From: Parvularcula maris
Lineage (GTDB): Bacteria > Pseudomonadota > Alphaproteobacteria > Caulobacterales > Parvularculaceae
DNA: 64,000 bases
Reading direction: 5' to 3'
Assembly (NCBI RefSeq): GCF_024505085.1
Contig: NZ_JANIBC010000001.1
Span: 372,001-436,000 of the forward strand
This document shows, in pieces, positions 24,141-31,869 of the stretch (within the stretch, counting starts at the first letter, position 1; every line of letters starts with the position of its first letter). Below the pieces are notes generated by a model. That model made no database searches and was not told the origin of the DNA. It saw only the letters and a program-made list of their open reading frames with translations. A program made the translations under genes and the position numbers.

Positions 24141-25637
24141 CTACCCCTCAGCACTCTCCTGCTCAAGCTCCACGTCGTAGCCCCAGAGGAACCGTAGGTG
24201 CCCCAGCACGGCGTCCTTGGTTTTCTTGTCCAGCACACGGTCCTTGTACACCGTATGGCGGATCTTCAGGGTGCGGTCGCCCTCTAGGTCCGCGCCGGTG
24301 ACCTGGAGGTTCGGCTCGTGCATGCCGAGGTCGTACATGGTGGCGAGGGCGTCTCTCGTGTCGCGGTAGCCCGCCTCATCATGGATGGAGGCGACGCGGT
24401 AGTAGGGCTTCTTGCCGTCATCGCCCAGGGCGAAGAGGCGGAAGTCGCGGATGACCTTGGGCGAGAGGTACTGCTGGATGAAGCTCTCGTCGCGGAAGTT
24501 CGCCCAGGCGTCCTTGAGCTCGCCGCGCCAGTCGCCGTGGCCAGCCATGGCGGGGAACCACTCGCGGTCTTCGTCCGTCGGGTCGGTCACGATGCGGACG
24601 ATATCCTCCATCATGGCGAAGCCAAGCGCATAGGGGTTGATGCCGGAATAGCGGCGGTCGTCGAATTCCGGCTGGAACACCACGGAGGAGTGGGAGTGCA
24701 GGAACTCGAGGATCGCCCCGTCGGAGATCTGCCCCCTACGGTGCATCTCGTTCATGATGTAGTGGTGAACGAAGGTAGCGCAGCCCTCGTTCATCACCTT
24801 GGTCTGCTTCTGCGGATAGAAATACTGGCTGACATTCCTCACGATACGGATCAGCTCGCGCTGCCAGGGGCGCAAGGAGGGTGAGGCCTTCTCCACGAAG
24901 TAGAGGATGTTCTCCTCGGGTAGCTTGATGTTCTTGACTTCGCCTAGGCGCGCCTCGACGGCCTCGTCGCTCTCTTCCTTCTGCGGCAGAGTGCGCCAGA
25001 GGTCGTTGAAGTTCTCGCGCTCATGTTCGAGGCGTGCCTGCACCTTGGCGGCGGCTTCGGTCTGGGAGAGCTTGGGCGGGCGGTTGTAGCGGAATACGCC
25101 TTGGTCCTGAAGGGCATGGGCGGCGTCCAGGGTCTGCTCGACCTCCTCCCATCCGTACTCGTCCTCGCACCGCGTGATATACTTCTTGGCGAAGTCGAGA
25201 TAGGTGAGGATGGACCCTGCATCCGTCCACTGACGGAAGAGGTAGTTGTTCTTGAAGAAGTGGTTGTGACCGAAACAGGCATGGGCCATGACCAGCGCCT
25301 GCATGGTCATGGAGTTCTCCTCCATCAGATAGGCGATACACGGATCACTGTTGATGACGATCTCATAGGCGAGGCCCGTATAGCCCTTCTGGTAGTTCAT
25401 CGAGTCGCGTGCGAACGCCTTGCCGAAGCTCCAGTGCCGATACATGAGCGGCATGCCGTGGGAGGAGTAGGCGTCGAGCATCTGCTCGGAGGTGATGATC
25501 TCGATCTGGTTCTTATAGACGTCGAGGCCGAGATCATTGAGGCCGATATCCTCGATGGCATCGAAGGTGCGCTGCAGGTCCTCGAAGGTCCAGGCGGCCT
25601 CGTCGAACAGAAGCTGTGTCTTCGGTGTCGCGCTCAT
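24141..25637 (-). CDS. SpoVR family protein
   Basis: This 498-residue protein is a clear SpoVR/YcgB homologue. The conserved core is visible in EDIGLNDLGLDVYKNQIEIITSEQMLDAYSSHGMPLMYRHWSFGKAF, YEIVINSDPCIAYLMEENSM, HACFGHNHFFKNNYLF, RQWTDA and EGCATFVHHYIMNEMHRRG. Originally linked to spore cortex formation in Bacillus, the family is widespread in non-sporulating Proteobacteria, where it is usually in an operon with the kinase gene prkA and yeaH (DUF444) and is induced by starvation and stress. Here yeaH lies upstream on the same strand but is separated by about 1.15 kb of low-GC inserted sequence, and no prkA is present. Confidence 0.95.
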   Translation of the reverse strand: MSATPKTQLLFDEAAWTFEDLQRTFDAIEDIGLNDLGLDVYKNQIEIITSEQMLDAYSSHGMPLMYRHWSFGKAFARDSMNYQKGYTGLAYEIVINSDPCIAYLMEENSMTMQALVMAHACFGHNHFFKNNYLFRQWTDAGSILTYLDFAKKYITRCEDEYGWEEVEQTLDAAHALQDQGVFRYNRPPKLSQTEAAAKVQARLEHERENFNDLWRTLPQKEESDEAVEARLGEVKNIKLPEENILYFVEKASPSLRPWQRELIRIVRNVSQYFYPQKQTKVMNEGCATFVHHYIMNEMHRRGQISDGAILEFLHSHSSVVFQPEFDDRRYSGINPYALGFAMMEDIVRIVTDPTDEDREWFPAMAGHGDWRGELKDAWANFRDESFIQQYLSPKVIRDFRLFALGDDGKKPYYRVASIHDEAGYRDTRDALATMYDLGMHEPNLQVTGADLEGDRTLKIRHTVYKDRVLDKKTKDAVLGHLRFLWGYDVELEQESAEG

Positions 25638-25763
25638 ATCTCAAGCCCCAGGGTTCACCCGCAGCTTTCTTGCCGCGCGGGCAGCCGTTCTAGCATACAT
25701 GGTTAACGGCAAACAGGGTGTGAAGATCGGGGAAGGTTGGGCTGGGCGGCGGCGGAGGCGGTT

Positions 25764-26066
25764 CTAGGAGCTGATCTCTTCAGCGTGGAACTCGCCGATC
25801 GGTCCGTCGTGCGTCGTGGCCATGGGGATATAGAAATGGCCCTGGGCGTGCTCTCCGTTGATGTGGAGAAGGCCTGCGAGGCCCATGAGGACCTGCGCCA
25901 CACCGAAAAAGTTCTCCGTGTTGCCCTTGAGGAGAGCGGGGTCGATGGAGCCTGAGGTGGTGAGGGTGGCGCCGGTTTGCTCACGGATGAATTCGGCGCG
26001 GATGCTAGCGGCTTCGGGGGTGGTGTTGTCGGACGGGTCGCGGGGGATGCGGGGCGGAACGGTCAC
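25764..26066 (-). pseudogene. Truncated HMG-CoA reductase-like N-terminal fragment
   Basis: This 100-residue ORF begins with a GTG five bases downstream of the preceding gene. IRAEFIREQTGATL, LLKGNTENFFGVAQVLMGLAGLL and INGEHAQGHFYIPMATT match the start of hydroxymethylglutaryl-CoA reductases (family form: GNIENFIGVAQVPIGLAGPL...GEHAQGEFYVPMATTEGTLVAS). Right after MATT the sequence diverges (HDGPIGEFHAEEISS, then stop). The catalytic Glu of TTEG and all the remaining roughly 300 residues are therefore missing. It cannot be an active reductase. It may be a decayed gene or a fragment carried in with the AT-rich pair upstream. The homology call is from memory of the family. Confidence 0.6.
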
Positions 26067-26070
26067 CAGT

Positions 26071-26436
26071 CTATGTCCTAGAAAGAGCTTTGATCCGGTC
26101 AGCTGAGTGATCTATTGTAAGCAGCTCCAAACCATTCAGCTTCGACTCAGCCTCGGCAATCGTATCGGGATCAGCAGAGTTTTCTCGAAGCGTCGAAACA
26201 GATTTGCGAGCACGCTTTTTCTCACCCTCAATAGTCTGGTCTGCAAGCCAGTTACCAAACCTGATCTTCAGGTAAGACCAAGCAAGCCCTAGTAGCTGAG
26301 ATACTGGGGGCGTAATAAGTAATAGTATTGTTTTTGTTATTCCATCTGGAATCTGAACAAGTATGGCCGTAATTCCGGTTCCTGCTGCCCCGCCAACGAT
26401 TAGAGCGTCATTTGTTCCACGGCTATCCTTACCCAT
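26071..26436 (-). CDS. Hypothetical small membrane protein with C-terminal coiled coil (low-GC cassette, gene 2)
   Basis: This 121-residue protein was not recognised. Two hydrophobic segments are visible: ALIVGGAAGTGITAILVQI (about 11-29) and ITKTILLLITPPVSQLLGLAWSYL (about 33-56). A basic and acidic helix follows (TIEGEKKRARKSVSTLRENSADPDTIAEAESKLNGLELL) that could be a cytoplasmic coiled coil. AAGGA eight bases before the ATG and an 8-base overlap with the upstream gene indicate coupled translation. The local base composition (about 43 % GC by eye) is well below the surrounding 62-65 %, suggesting recent acquisition. A frame extending to 26523 is a shadow of the upstream gene. Confidence 0.6.
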   Translation of the reverse strand: MGKDSRGTNDALIVGGAAGTGITAILVQIPDGITKTILLLITPPVSQLLGLAWSYLKIRFGNWLADQTIEGEKKRARKSVSTLRENSADPDTIAEAESKLNGLELLTIDHSADRIKALSRT

Positions 26437-26755
26437 CAACAATATCCTTGAGGGTAACGCCATTTTTGCTGAGCCGATTAATCGGGGACTCTTCAAGACG
26501 CGAGAGTGCGTCGTGAAGCTCATCCAGTCGTTTTTGCATACGCTGCAAATCCTCTGAGGAAAGACCAGGCTCCTTAGTAGCGCTATCTATCTCCTTGAGC
26601 TCTTGAGTTATTTCTTCTCTAATATTATTCCACCTCTGAATTATAACCGTTCCACGGAAGGTAAACAGAGATCGAGCCATATAGGCAGTAACAAAACCAA
26701 AGGAAAACGCAGCTACTAAAGTAAGAACCAAACTTATATTGACGCTTTCAACCAT
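26429..26755 (-). CDS. Hypothetical single-pass membrane protein with coiled coil (low-GC cassette, gene 1)
   Basis: This 108-residue protein was not recognised. One N-terminal transmembrane helix (about 5-28, ISLVLTLVAAFSFGFVTAYMARSL) is followed by RWNNIREEITQELKEIDSATKEPGLSSEDLQRMQKRLDELHDALSRLEES, a helical coiled-coil-like segment. It overlaps the next gene by 8 bases. The two proteins share a membrane-helix plus cytoplasmic coiled-coil design and probably form a complex. They sit between yeaH and spoVR, genes normally adjacent, in a low-GC stretch. A function cannot be given. Confidence 0.6.
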   Translation of the reverse strand: MVESVNISLVLTLVAAFSFGFVTAYMARSLFTFRGTVIIQRWNNIREEITQELKEIDSATKEPGLSSEDLQRMQKRLDELHDALSRLEESPINRLSKNGVTLKDIVDG

Positions 26756-26792
26756 CTATTCATGTCCAATGCCGCGTAAACGCTAACTTAGT

Positions 26793-28103
26793 CTAAGCCG
26801 CCGCGCCCTTCTTCTCCTTGCTGAACAGCTCACGGAACACCGGGAAGATGTCCCTGGGGTGTGCGATCCGCGTCTGCGCAAATCTTGGGTCCTGGATGCT
26901 GCGATAGGCGCGCCAGAGCTCCGCCCCTGCGTCGGGGTCGCTGAACACGTCCATCTCGCGCTCGTCCAGGATCTCGATATAGGCGTAGTACTGAAGGATC
27001 GGCAGGACTTCCTCATTGAGGAGCTGCACGCAGCGCTGGGCGTCGCCTGACTGGGTGTAGCCGTCCGAGGCCTGGGCGACGTAGATGTTCCAGTCGTCCG
27101 TCGGGTAGCGGTCGCGCTGGATGTCCTGCATCACTTCGATCGCGGTGCTGACGATCGTGCCGCCCGACTGGCGAGAGTAGAAGAAGGTCTCCTCGTCCAC
27201 CTCCTCGGCATGGTGCGTGTGCCGAATGAAGACAACATCCACCTTCTCGTAGCGCTTCTGCAGGAAAAGGTAGAGAAGCATGTAGAAGCGCTTGGCGAGG
27301 TCCTTCTCGCGCTCGCCCATCGAGCCCGAGACGTCCATCAGGCAGAACATGACCGCCGCCGTGGTCGGCACGGGCTGGGGCGCGAAGGCGTTGTAGCGCA
27401 CGTCCAGCGGGTCGATATAGGGCGCCCACCGCCTGCGTGCTTCGAGCTCTTCGAGCTTCGCGAGCACGGCCTTGATCTCCGCCCGCTGATCTTCGTCCGG
27501 CTGGTCGATGCGTTCGAGAGCGAAGAGGCGCTCCTTCAGCTCGTTGATCTCCGCGCCCGAAGGGCGTTTGAGCGCCAGGCGCCGCCCGTGGGCGTTCTTC
27601 ATGGTGCGGACGAGGTTGAGGTTGGTCGGCGCGCCGGTCACGGTGACGCCCGCCCGGCGCCACTTCCACGCCGTCATCTCCTTGAGGGAGGTTTTGACGA
27701 GGTTGGGCAGCTCCAGGTCCTCGAAGAAGATGTCGAGAAACTCTTCCTGGGTGAGGGTGAAGGAGAAGCTGTCCTCGCCGTCCCCTGAGTCCGAGGCATC
27801 CTTGCCGCCGCGCCCGCCGCCCGAGGGGGGCTTTCTCAAACGGTCGCCGGTGGTGAACTCCTTGTTGCCTGGGTGCACGTGGTGCCGTCGCCCGGAAGCG
27901 CCGTCGAGGCGGAAGCGCGGCTCGGCGGTGGATTTCGCCGGGATCGAGATCTTGCCCGACTTGTCCAGCTCCTTGACCGAGCGGTCACGCAAGGAGCGGT
28001 TCACCGCCTCCTTGATCTGCCCCTTGGCCCTTCGGAAGAACCGCTGGCGGTTTCCTAGCGACTTACCCTTGGGGTTGAGGCGGCGGTCGATAAAGTGGGA
28101 CAT
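26793..28103 (-). CDS. YeaH/YhbH family protein (DUF444)
   Basis: This protein of about 436 residues matches DUF444, the partner of the PrkA kinase and SpoVR. The N-terminus FIDRRLNPKGKSLGNRQRFFRRAKGQIKEAV and the HHVHPGNKEFTTGDRLRKP segment are diagnostic. The C-terminal von Willebrand A-like domain has an intact MIDAS-type motif DVSGSMG followed by FIRHTHHAEEVDEETFFYSRQSGGTIVSTA. A Gly-rich linker (about 92-108) separates the halves. In enterobacteria the yeaG-yeaH pair functions in starvation and nitrogen stress. Here the kinase gene is absent; the next gene upstream is an unrelated XRE operon. An ATG one codon earlier (28106) is also possible. Confidence 0.93.
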   Translation of the reverse strand: MSHFIDRRLNPKGKSLGNRQRFFRRAKGQIKEAVNRSLRDRSVKELDKSGKISIPAKSTAEPRFRLDGASGRRHHVHPGNKEFTTGDRLRKPPSGGGRGGKDASDSGDGEDSFSFTLTQEEFLDIFFEDLELPNLVKTSLKEMTAWKWRRAGVTVTGAPTNLNLVRTMKNAHGRRLALKRPSGAEINELKERLFALERIDQPDEDQRAEIKAVLAKLEELEARRRWAPYIDPLDVRYNAFAPQPVPTTAAVMFCLMDVSGSMGEREKDLAKRFYMLLYLFLQKRYEKVDVVFIRHTHHAEEVDEETFFYSRQSGGTIVSTAIEVMQDIQRDRYPTDDWNIYVAQASDGYTQSGDAQRCVQLLNEEVLPILQYYAYIEILDEREMDVFSDPDAGAELWRAYRSIQDPRFAQTRIAHPRDIFPVFRELFSKEKKGAAA

Positions 28104-28139
28104 CACCGAACATGGTAAACGCTTTTCCTTGGCGAAGCG

Positions 28140-28373
28140 CTAACTTTTTGGACGGTTCGGCTCTTCTTCGGCGCTTCCGCGATAGGGATTGCTGAAGAGC
28201 GCCTCGGTCTCGCAATCGAAGACCGCCGCCAGCCGGTAGGCAAGGTCCAGGGACGGCTTGTGTTTACCGGTCTCCAGCGCGTTGATGGCCTGGCGCGAGA
28301 CCCCGACGCGTTCGCCGAGGTCCTTCTGGGTGAGGCCCTTCTCCTCCCGCCTTTCGCGCAGGGTGGTTCTCAC
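28140..28373 (-). CDS. XRE-family transcriptional regulator
   Basis: This 77-residue HTH_3 repressor reads TTLRERREEKGLTQKDLGERVGVSRQAINALETGKHKPSLDLAYRLAAVFDCETEALF, with the recognition helix around SRQAINALE. It resembles the short XRE proteins that accompany a small integral-membrane protein. The start is a GTG at 28373 that overlaps the upstream stop by four bases (GTGA), so the pair is coupled. Two inverted repeats upstream of the operon (28776-28822) are likely its operators, giving negative autoregulation. The inducing signal is unknown. Confidence 0.88.
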   Translation of the reverse strand: MRTTLRERREEKGLTQKDLGERVGVSRQAINALETGKHKPSLDLAYRLAAVFDCETEALFSNPYRGSAEEEPNRPKS

Positions 28374-28756
28374 GAGCGGCTCGTGTTCACGACCGGCGTA
28401 GCTATGCCGTAGAAGAACCAGAGGAGGGGGTAGATCAGCCAGGCGGGGGCGGCGGCGACGCCTGCGAACTCCGTCAGAAACCCCCACCCCGTGAAGACCG
28501 CGATGGCCAGGGTGGCGCCCACGATGAAGGGCCGGACGACGGTGCCCGCCACATACTCGTCGGCATGGCGCATCAGGCTCAAGACCGCCCAGAGCTGCCC
28601 CACCACCGGCGCGGTCACCGCGAGGGCGAGGACGTAAGAGCCGGGCGCCCGAATATCGTCAAAGGCTCCGAAGATGAGCGCCACCATGATGGCGACATAG
28701 CCGCCCATGAACAGGACGGTGCGGATGACGTAGCTGCGGGTCGGGTTCTTCTGCAT
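28370..28756 (-). CDS. Small integral membrane protein in XRE operon
   Basis: This 128-residue protein has four predicted transmembrane helices: about 12-30 (VLFMGGYVAIMVALIFGAF), 38-60, 76-98 and 105-120 (WLIYPLLWFFYGIATPVV). GGAGG precedes the ATG. It is the first gene of a two-gene operon with the XRE regulator. Such membrane-protein/XRE pairs are common in bacteria; the function is unknown and I cannot name the family. The regulator may sense the state of this protein or of the membrane (inference). Confidence 0.75.
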   Translation of the reverse strand: MQKNPTRSYVIRTVLFMGGYVAIMVALIFGAFDDIRAPGSYVLALAVTAPVVGQLWAVLSLMRHADEYVAGTVVRPFIVGATLAIAVFTGWGFLTEFAGVAAAPAWLIYPLLWFFYGIATPVVNTSRS

Positions 28757-28775
28757 GGTGGACCTCCAAGTCTGA

Positions 28776-28822
28776 TGTCAGGTTATCCTGACACGCCGGA
28801 GTGTGTCAAGTCGACCTGACAC
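28776..28822 (-). promoter_or_regulatory. Tandem XRE operators TGTCAGG...CCTGACA
   Basis: A perfect inverted repeat TGTCAGGttatCCTGACA (28776-28793) lies 20 bases before the membrane-protein ATG. A second, near-perfect one, GTGTCAaGTCGACcTGACAC, lies at 28803-28822. Spacing between dyad centres is about 28 bases. They are probable binding sites of the XRE repressor. Confidence 0.7.
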
Positions 28823-28867
28823 TGGGTGGTTGTCCTGATGAATCCAATTCACAAGGTTTGTTTGACG

Positions 28868-29060
28868 CCCACCTCTCCCGCCCGCGGGAGAGGTCAAAGG
28901 CTGCGTAGCAGGCTTTGGGTTAGGGTTTCGGCGAAGCCGTTCTGCAAGGCTTGCCATCACGACCTGCGCTCAGAACCCCCTCACCCTCAGTCCCTCTCCC
29001 GTAAACGGGAGAGGGAGGCGGTACTTGCTAGGTTTTCGAACTGAGAGGGTGCCTAGCACT
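28868..29060. repeat. CTCTCCCG-family element, reverse orientation
   Basis: CACCTCTCCCGCCCGCGGGAG, GCTGCGTAGCAGGC, CCCCCTCACCC and CCCTCTCCCGTAAACGGGAG, ending 'TTCGAACTGAGA' (29035-29046), which matches part of the terminal repeat of the 16978-17206 element. It fills most of the 28757-29073 gap. Confidence 0.7.
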
Positions 29061-29073
29061 GTGCACTGTTCGC

Positions 29074-29775
29074 CTACTCGCGGCGCAGCAGCGTCTCGGT
29101 AAGGAAGCTGCCCAGGGGTTGGGGTTCGAAGCTGGCCTTGACGGCGTCGCGGTCGTAGCGGCTGTGGACCCAGCCCAGGAAATGCTCGCGGTTCGGCTGG
29201 GTACCGTCTGCCCTCGCATCGGCCTCGTAGGTGTCGATGAAGTGGTCGAGGACGCCGGTCTTGCCGCCCCTGATGTGCCCGTAGCGCAAGGAAAGCTGCT
29301 CTCGCGCCTCGCTCAGCGGCTGGCCCAGTTTGAGGAAGGCGTAGAGGAACGCGCCGAGGCCTGCCCGGTCCGCGCCGGACTTGCAGTGCATCAGCGCGGG
29401 ATAGGCGATGGTGCGAAAGAGCTGGTCGATCTCCTCGATGAACTGAGGCTTGGGCGCCTCGCGGGAGTAGGCGCGCAGGTCGACGAGCTCGATCCCGTGC
29501 TTCGCCGCCGCCTCGCGCTCCAGGTGCCAGAAGCCGGGCTGGCGCTCGTTGTTGCGCAGTCCGCGCAGGTTGATGATGGTGCGGAAGCCTCGCGCTGCCA
29601 GCCTCTCGATGTCGCCGGGGGAGGGCTGGGCCGAGCGCCACATCCCGCCGCCGATCTCGTGCTCGTTGCGGTGGACCTTGCGCAGGAAGCCGTGGTCCTC
29701 GAGCCATAAGGATCGCGCCGCGCCCCTTCGTCCCTGAGGGCTGTCGAACTCTTCGGGGAGGAGGAAGGTACCCAT
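29074..29775 (-). CDS. Protein tyrosine/dual-specificity phosphatase family protein
   Basis: This 233-residue protein contains the catalytic P-loop HCKSGADRAG (C-x5-R; Cys nucleophile and Arg), preceded by GMWRSAQPSPGDIERLAARGFRTIINLRG. That lead-in is typical of the bacterial dual-specificity and SSU72-like 'tyrosine phosphatase family' proteins. A general acid Asp may be in ELVDLRAYSR. Substrates may be phosphotyrosine, inositol phosphates or an envelope component. An N-terminal basic segment (RKVHRNEHEIGGG) precedes the domain. The gene is single, with repeats on both sides. Confidence 0.85.
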   Translation of the reverse strand: MGTFLLPEEFDSPQGRRGAARSLWLEDHGFLRKVHRNEHEIGGGMWRSAQPSPGDIERLAARGFRTIINLRGLRNNERQPGFWHLEREAAAKHGIELVDLRAYSREAPKPQFIEEIDQLFRTIAYPALMHCKSGADRAGLGAFLYAFLKLGQPLSEAREQLSLRYGHIRGGKTGVLDHFIDTYEADARADGTQPNREHFLGWVHSRYDRDAVKASFEPQPLGSFLTETLLRRE

Positions 29776-29825
29776 CGGCGGCGCGCTTAGGGGCTGCCGG
29801 GCGGGGCGGCAAGGGAGGCCCGGAC

Positions 29826-29935
29826 AGGGTGGTGTTTCAGTTCAAAGGTTTGGCAACGAGCGCCTCTCCCCAGCCTGCGGAAGAGGTGGTTTCGAAGCAA
29901 ACCACTTGAATTGAACTCAAATCGAGACACTGCCC
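29826..29935. repeat. Degenerate copy of the terminal-inverted-repeat element
   Basis: Starts GGTGTTTCAGTTCAAAGGTTTGGCAA-like and ends near AATCGAGACACTGCC, recalling the GTGTCTCAGTT...AACTGAGACAC ends of the 16978-17206 element. The interior is shorter (CTCTCCCCAGCCTGCGG). Confidence 0.5.
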
Positions 29936-30010
29936 CCACCCAACCAGCTTGCCGAAACAGTAACTTCGCCTTAATCTTTACCCCAGGCGGCACAGGGCGG
30001 TTGGGTAGTC

Positions 30011-31471
30011 ATGGTCAAGGTCATCACGGTGCATGGGACGTTCGCCCATCGCGACAGCGACCACGGCGATAGCTGGTGGCAGGTCGGCTCGCCCTTTCAG
30101 AAGCTGCTGCAGAACCTCATTCAGGAGCCCCTGGACGTCGAGCCCTTCCACTGGTCGGGGGCCAACTCCGAGGTGCAGCGCCGCAAGACCGGCGCGCGGC
30201 TGGCCAAGGTCATCGGCCGCTCGGAGGAGCCGCCCCTGGTGATCGGCCACAGCCATGGCGGCTCGGCGGCCATCCAGGCGCTGCTGCTGCTCTACCTTCA
30301 GAAGGGCAAGCGCTCCTGCGCGGCGCTGCGGGGCATCGCCACCATCGGCACGCCCATGTTCCGCTTCCGCTGGAACAGGAACCCCTTCTCCCGTTTCGAC
30401 GTGATGGGGAGGCTGATGCTGCTCTTCGCCATCGGGCTCCTGGGTATGAAGGGCGGAGACCTCGCCAACCAGCGCACGCCGGACGACCTCTTCACCGGGG
30501 TGCAGCTTCTGCGGCAGTTTTTCGTCTCGGTGGAGGTGGCGTTCGCCAGCCTGATCCTCTTCCTCCTCTACGCCTACAGCTACCGCAACGCGAAGCGGCA
30601 GGATCTCTTTCGGCTGAACACCCTCTTCGGCAGCTACTCGGACTGCTACGTCGCGCTGAACCACGAGCGGGACGAGGCGATCAACGGCCTGCGCAGCGTG
30701 AAGATCCTGAAGCCCAAACTGATCAAGACCCACTCGGTCTTCGTCAGCCTGTTCTCCTTTCTGAGCCTTCTTCTGGTGGCGGTCTTCTTCGTGGCGCAGC
30801 TTCTGAAAGCGGCGGCGCTTCAGTTCCCGCCGCTGCTCGAGACGGTCTACCAGGGCATGCGGTCCTTACTGATCACGCCCACGGAAGCGGCGATCGAGCG
30901 CAATGTTCCAGGCGCCAACAGCGGAGGAATGGTGCAGGAGCTCGCCGAGGCGCTGAACGTGGTGCCGATCCTGGCCATTGTGGGTTTCTCGGCAGCGATC
31001 TCCTTCGTCATCGCGGCCATCATCACCCCGAACCTCGCCAGCTTCGTCGCGCAGCAGATCAAGGGACAGAGCTTCGGCGATGACGGCTTCGGCGAGACGA
31101 TCATGCATGTGGCGCCCGGCCTCGACTTCGAGCAGGAGCAGGTCGGCACCCTGCCCCAGGAGGTGGAGGACGAGATGCAGGAGCACTCGCTGGAGGACGC
31201 CACCGACGCCATCGCCCGTCTGAGGGAGCTTCTGTCCTCGGGCGAGCTTCTCGACCGGGAGGGCGCCGACCTGATGGCCCAGGCCACCAAGTTCGAGAAG
31301 TCCGAGCTGATCCACAACGCCTACTTCCACTCGCGCCTCTTCGTCAGCTACCTCGCTGCCGTCCTGGTCCACCGTTTCGGCCTCAACCCCAGCGACGCCT
31401 TCCACCGGGACAACGCGGCCATGAGCTTTCTTCACGAACTCGAGGGCAGCGCCTCGCCGCTTGAGGGTTGA
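30011..31471 (+). CDS. Membrane-associated alpha/beta-hydrolase-like protein
   Basis: This 486-residue protein has an N-terminal alpha/beta-hydrolase-like half. KVITVHGTF (oxyanion strand), a HWSGANSEVQRRKTGARLAKVI segment and the nucleophile elbow GHSHGG, in which the usual nucleophile Ser is present, followed by ATIGTPMFRF, resemble lipases and PGAP1-like proteins. About four hydrophobic segments follow (about 137-150, 174-196, 245-270 and 318-345). A C-terminal helical tail of about 140 residues ends the protein. There is no signal peptide, so the hydrolase probably faces the cytoplasm. No known family could be assigned. A small membrane protein gene follows after 25 bases. Confidence 0.65.
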   Translation: MVKVITVHGTFAHRDSDHGDSWWQVGSPFQKLLQNLIQEPLDVEPFHWSGANSEVQRRKTGARLAKVIGRSEEPPLVIGHSHGGSAAIQALLLLYLQKGKRSCAALRGIATIGTPMFRFRWNRNPFSRFDVMGRLMLLFAIGLLGMKGGDLANQRTPDDLFTGVQLLRQFFVSVEVAFASLILFLLYAYSYRNAKRQDLFRLNTLFGSYSDCYVALNHERDEAINGLRSVKILKPKLIKTHSVFVSLFSFLSLLLVAVFFVAQLLKAAALQFPPLLETVYQGMRSLLITPTEAAIERNVPGANSGGMVQELAEALNVVPILAIVGFSAAISFVIAAIITPNLASFVAQQIKGQSFGDDGFGETIMHVAPGLDFEQEQVGTLPQEVEDEMQEHSLEDATDAIARLRELLSSGELLDREGADLMAQATKFEKSELIHNAYFHSRLFVSYLAAVLVHRFGLNPSDAFHRDNAAMSFLHELEGSASPLEG

Positions 31472-31496
31472 AGCGAAGTACGGGTAACCCGGCCCG

Positions 31497-31781
31497 ATGA
31501 CCGACAGCCAACTGCCCGAAGACGCCCCCGCCGCCAGCGATGAGAGGCGCGACGCCTTTCGCAAGGCGCGGGCCATGGTGGTCTGGACCGTGGCCGTGGT
31601 GCTCGCGGCGATCACGGCGGTGGTCGTCTTCGCCCCGCCCGCCTTCATGGAGTTCAGGCTGTCCGTTCTGCTCAAGCTGGGCGCGGGCGTGGTGGCGACC
31701 GTGGTGCTCGCCTCGGTCCTGATGGCGGCGAGCTTCTACTCGAACCGCACCGGCCATGACGACGAGCCTTCGGGCCACTGA
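31497..31781 (+). CDS. Small two-helix membrane protein
   Basis: This 94-residue protein has two predicted transmembrane helices (about 27-47, MVVWTVAVVLAAITAVVVFAP, and 57-80, LLKLGAGVVATVVLASVLMAASFY), flanked by an acidic N-terminus and a short C-terminal tail. It follows the hydrolase gene by 25 bases and precedes lemA by 88 bases, so it may be co-transcribed with either. The family is not recognised. Confidence 0.6.
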   Translation: MTDSQLPEDAPAASDERRDAFRKARAMVVWTVAVVLAAITAVVVFAPPAFMEFRLSVLLKLGAGVVATVVLASVLMAASFYSNRTGHDDEPSGH

Positions 31782-31869
31782 CCCGCCGAAGAAGACGTGC
31801 TCTGCCGCTGCCTCTGGCATGTACGGGCGAAGCGCCTAGATAGATGTCACACCGGTAAGGGAGAGCTTC

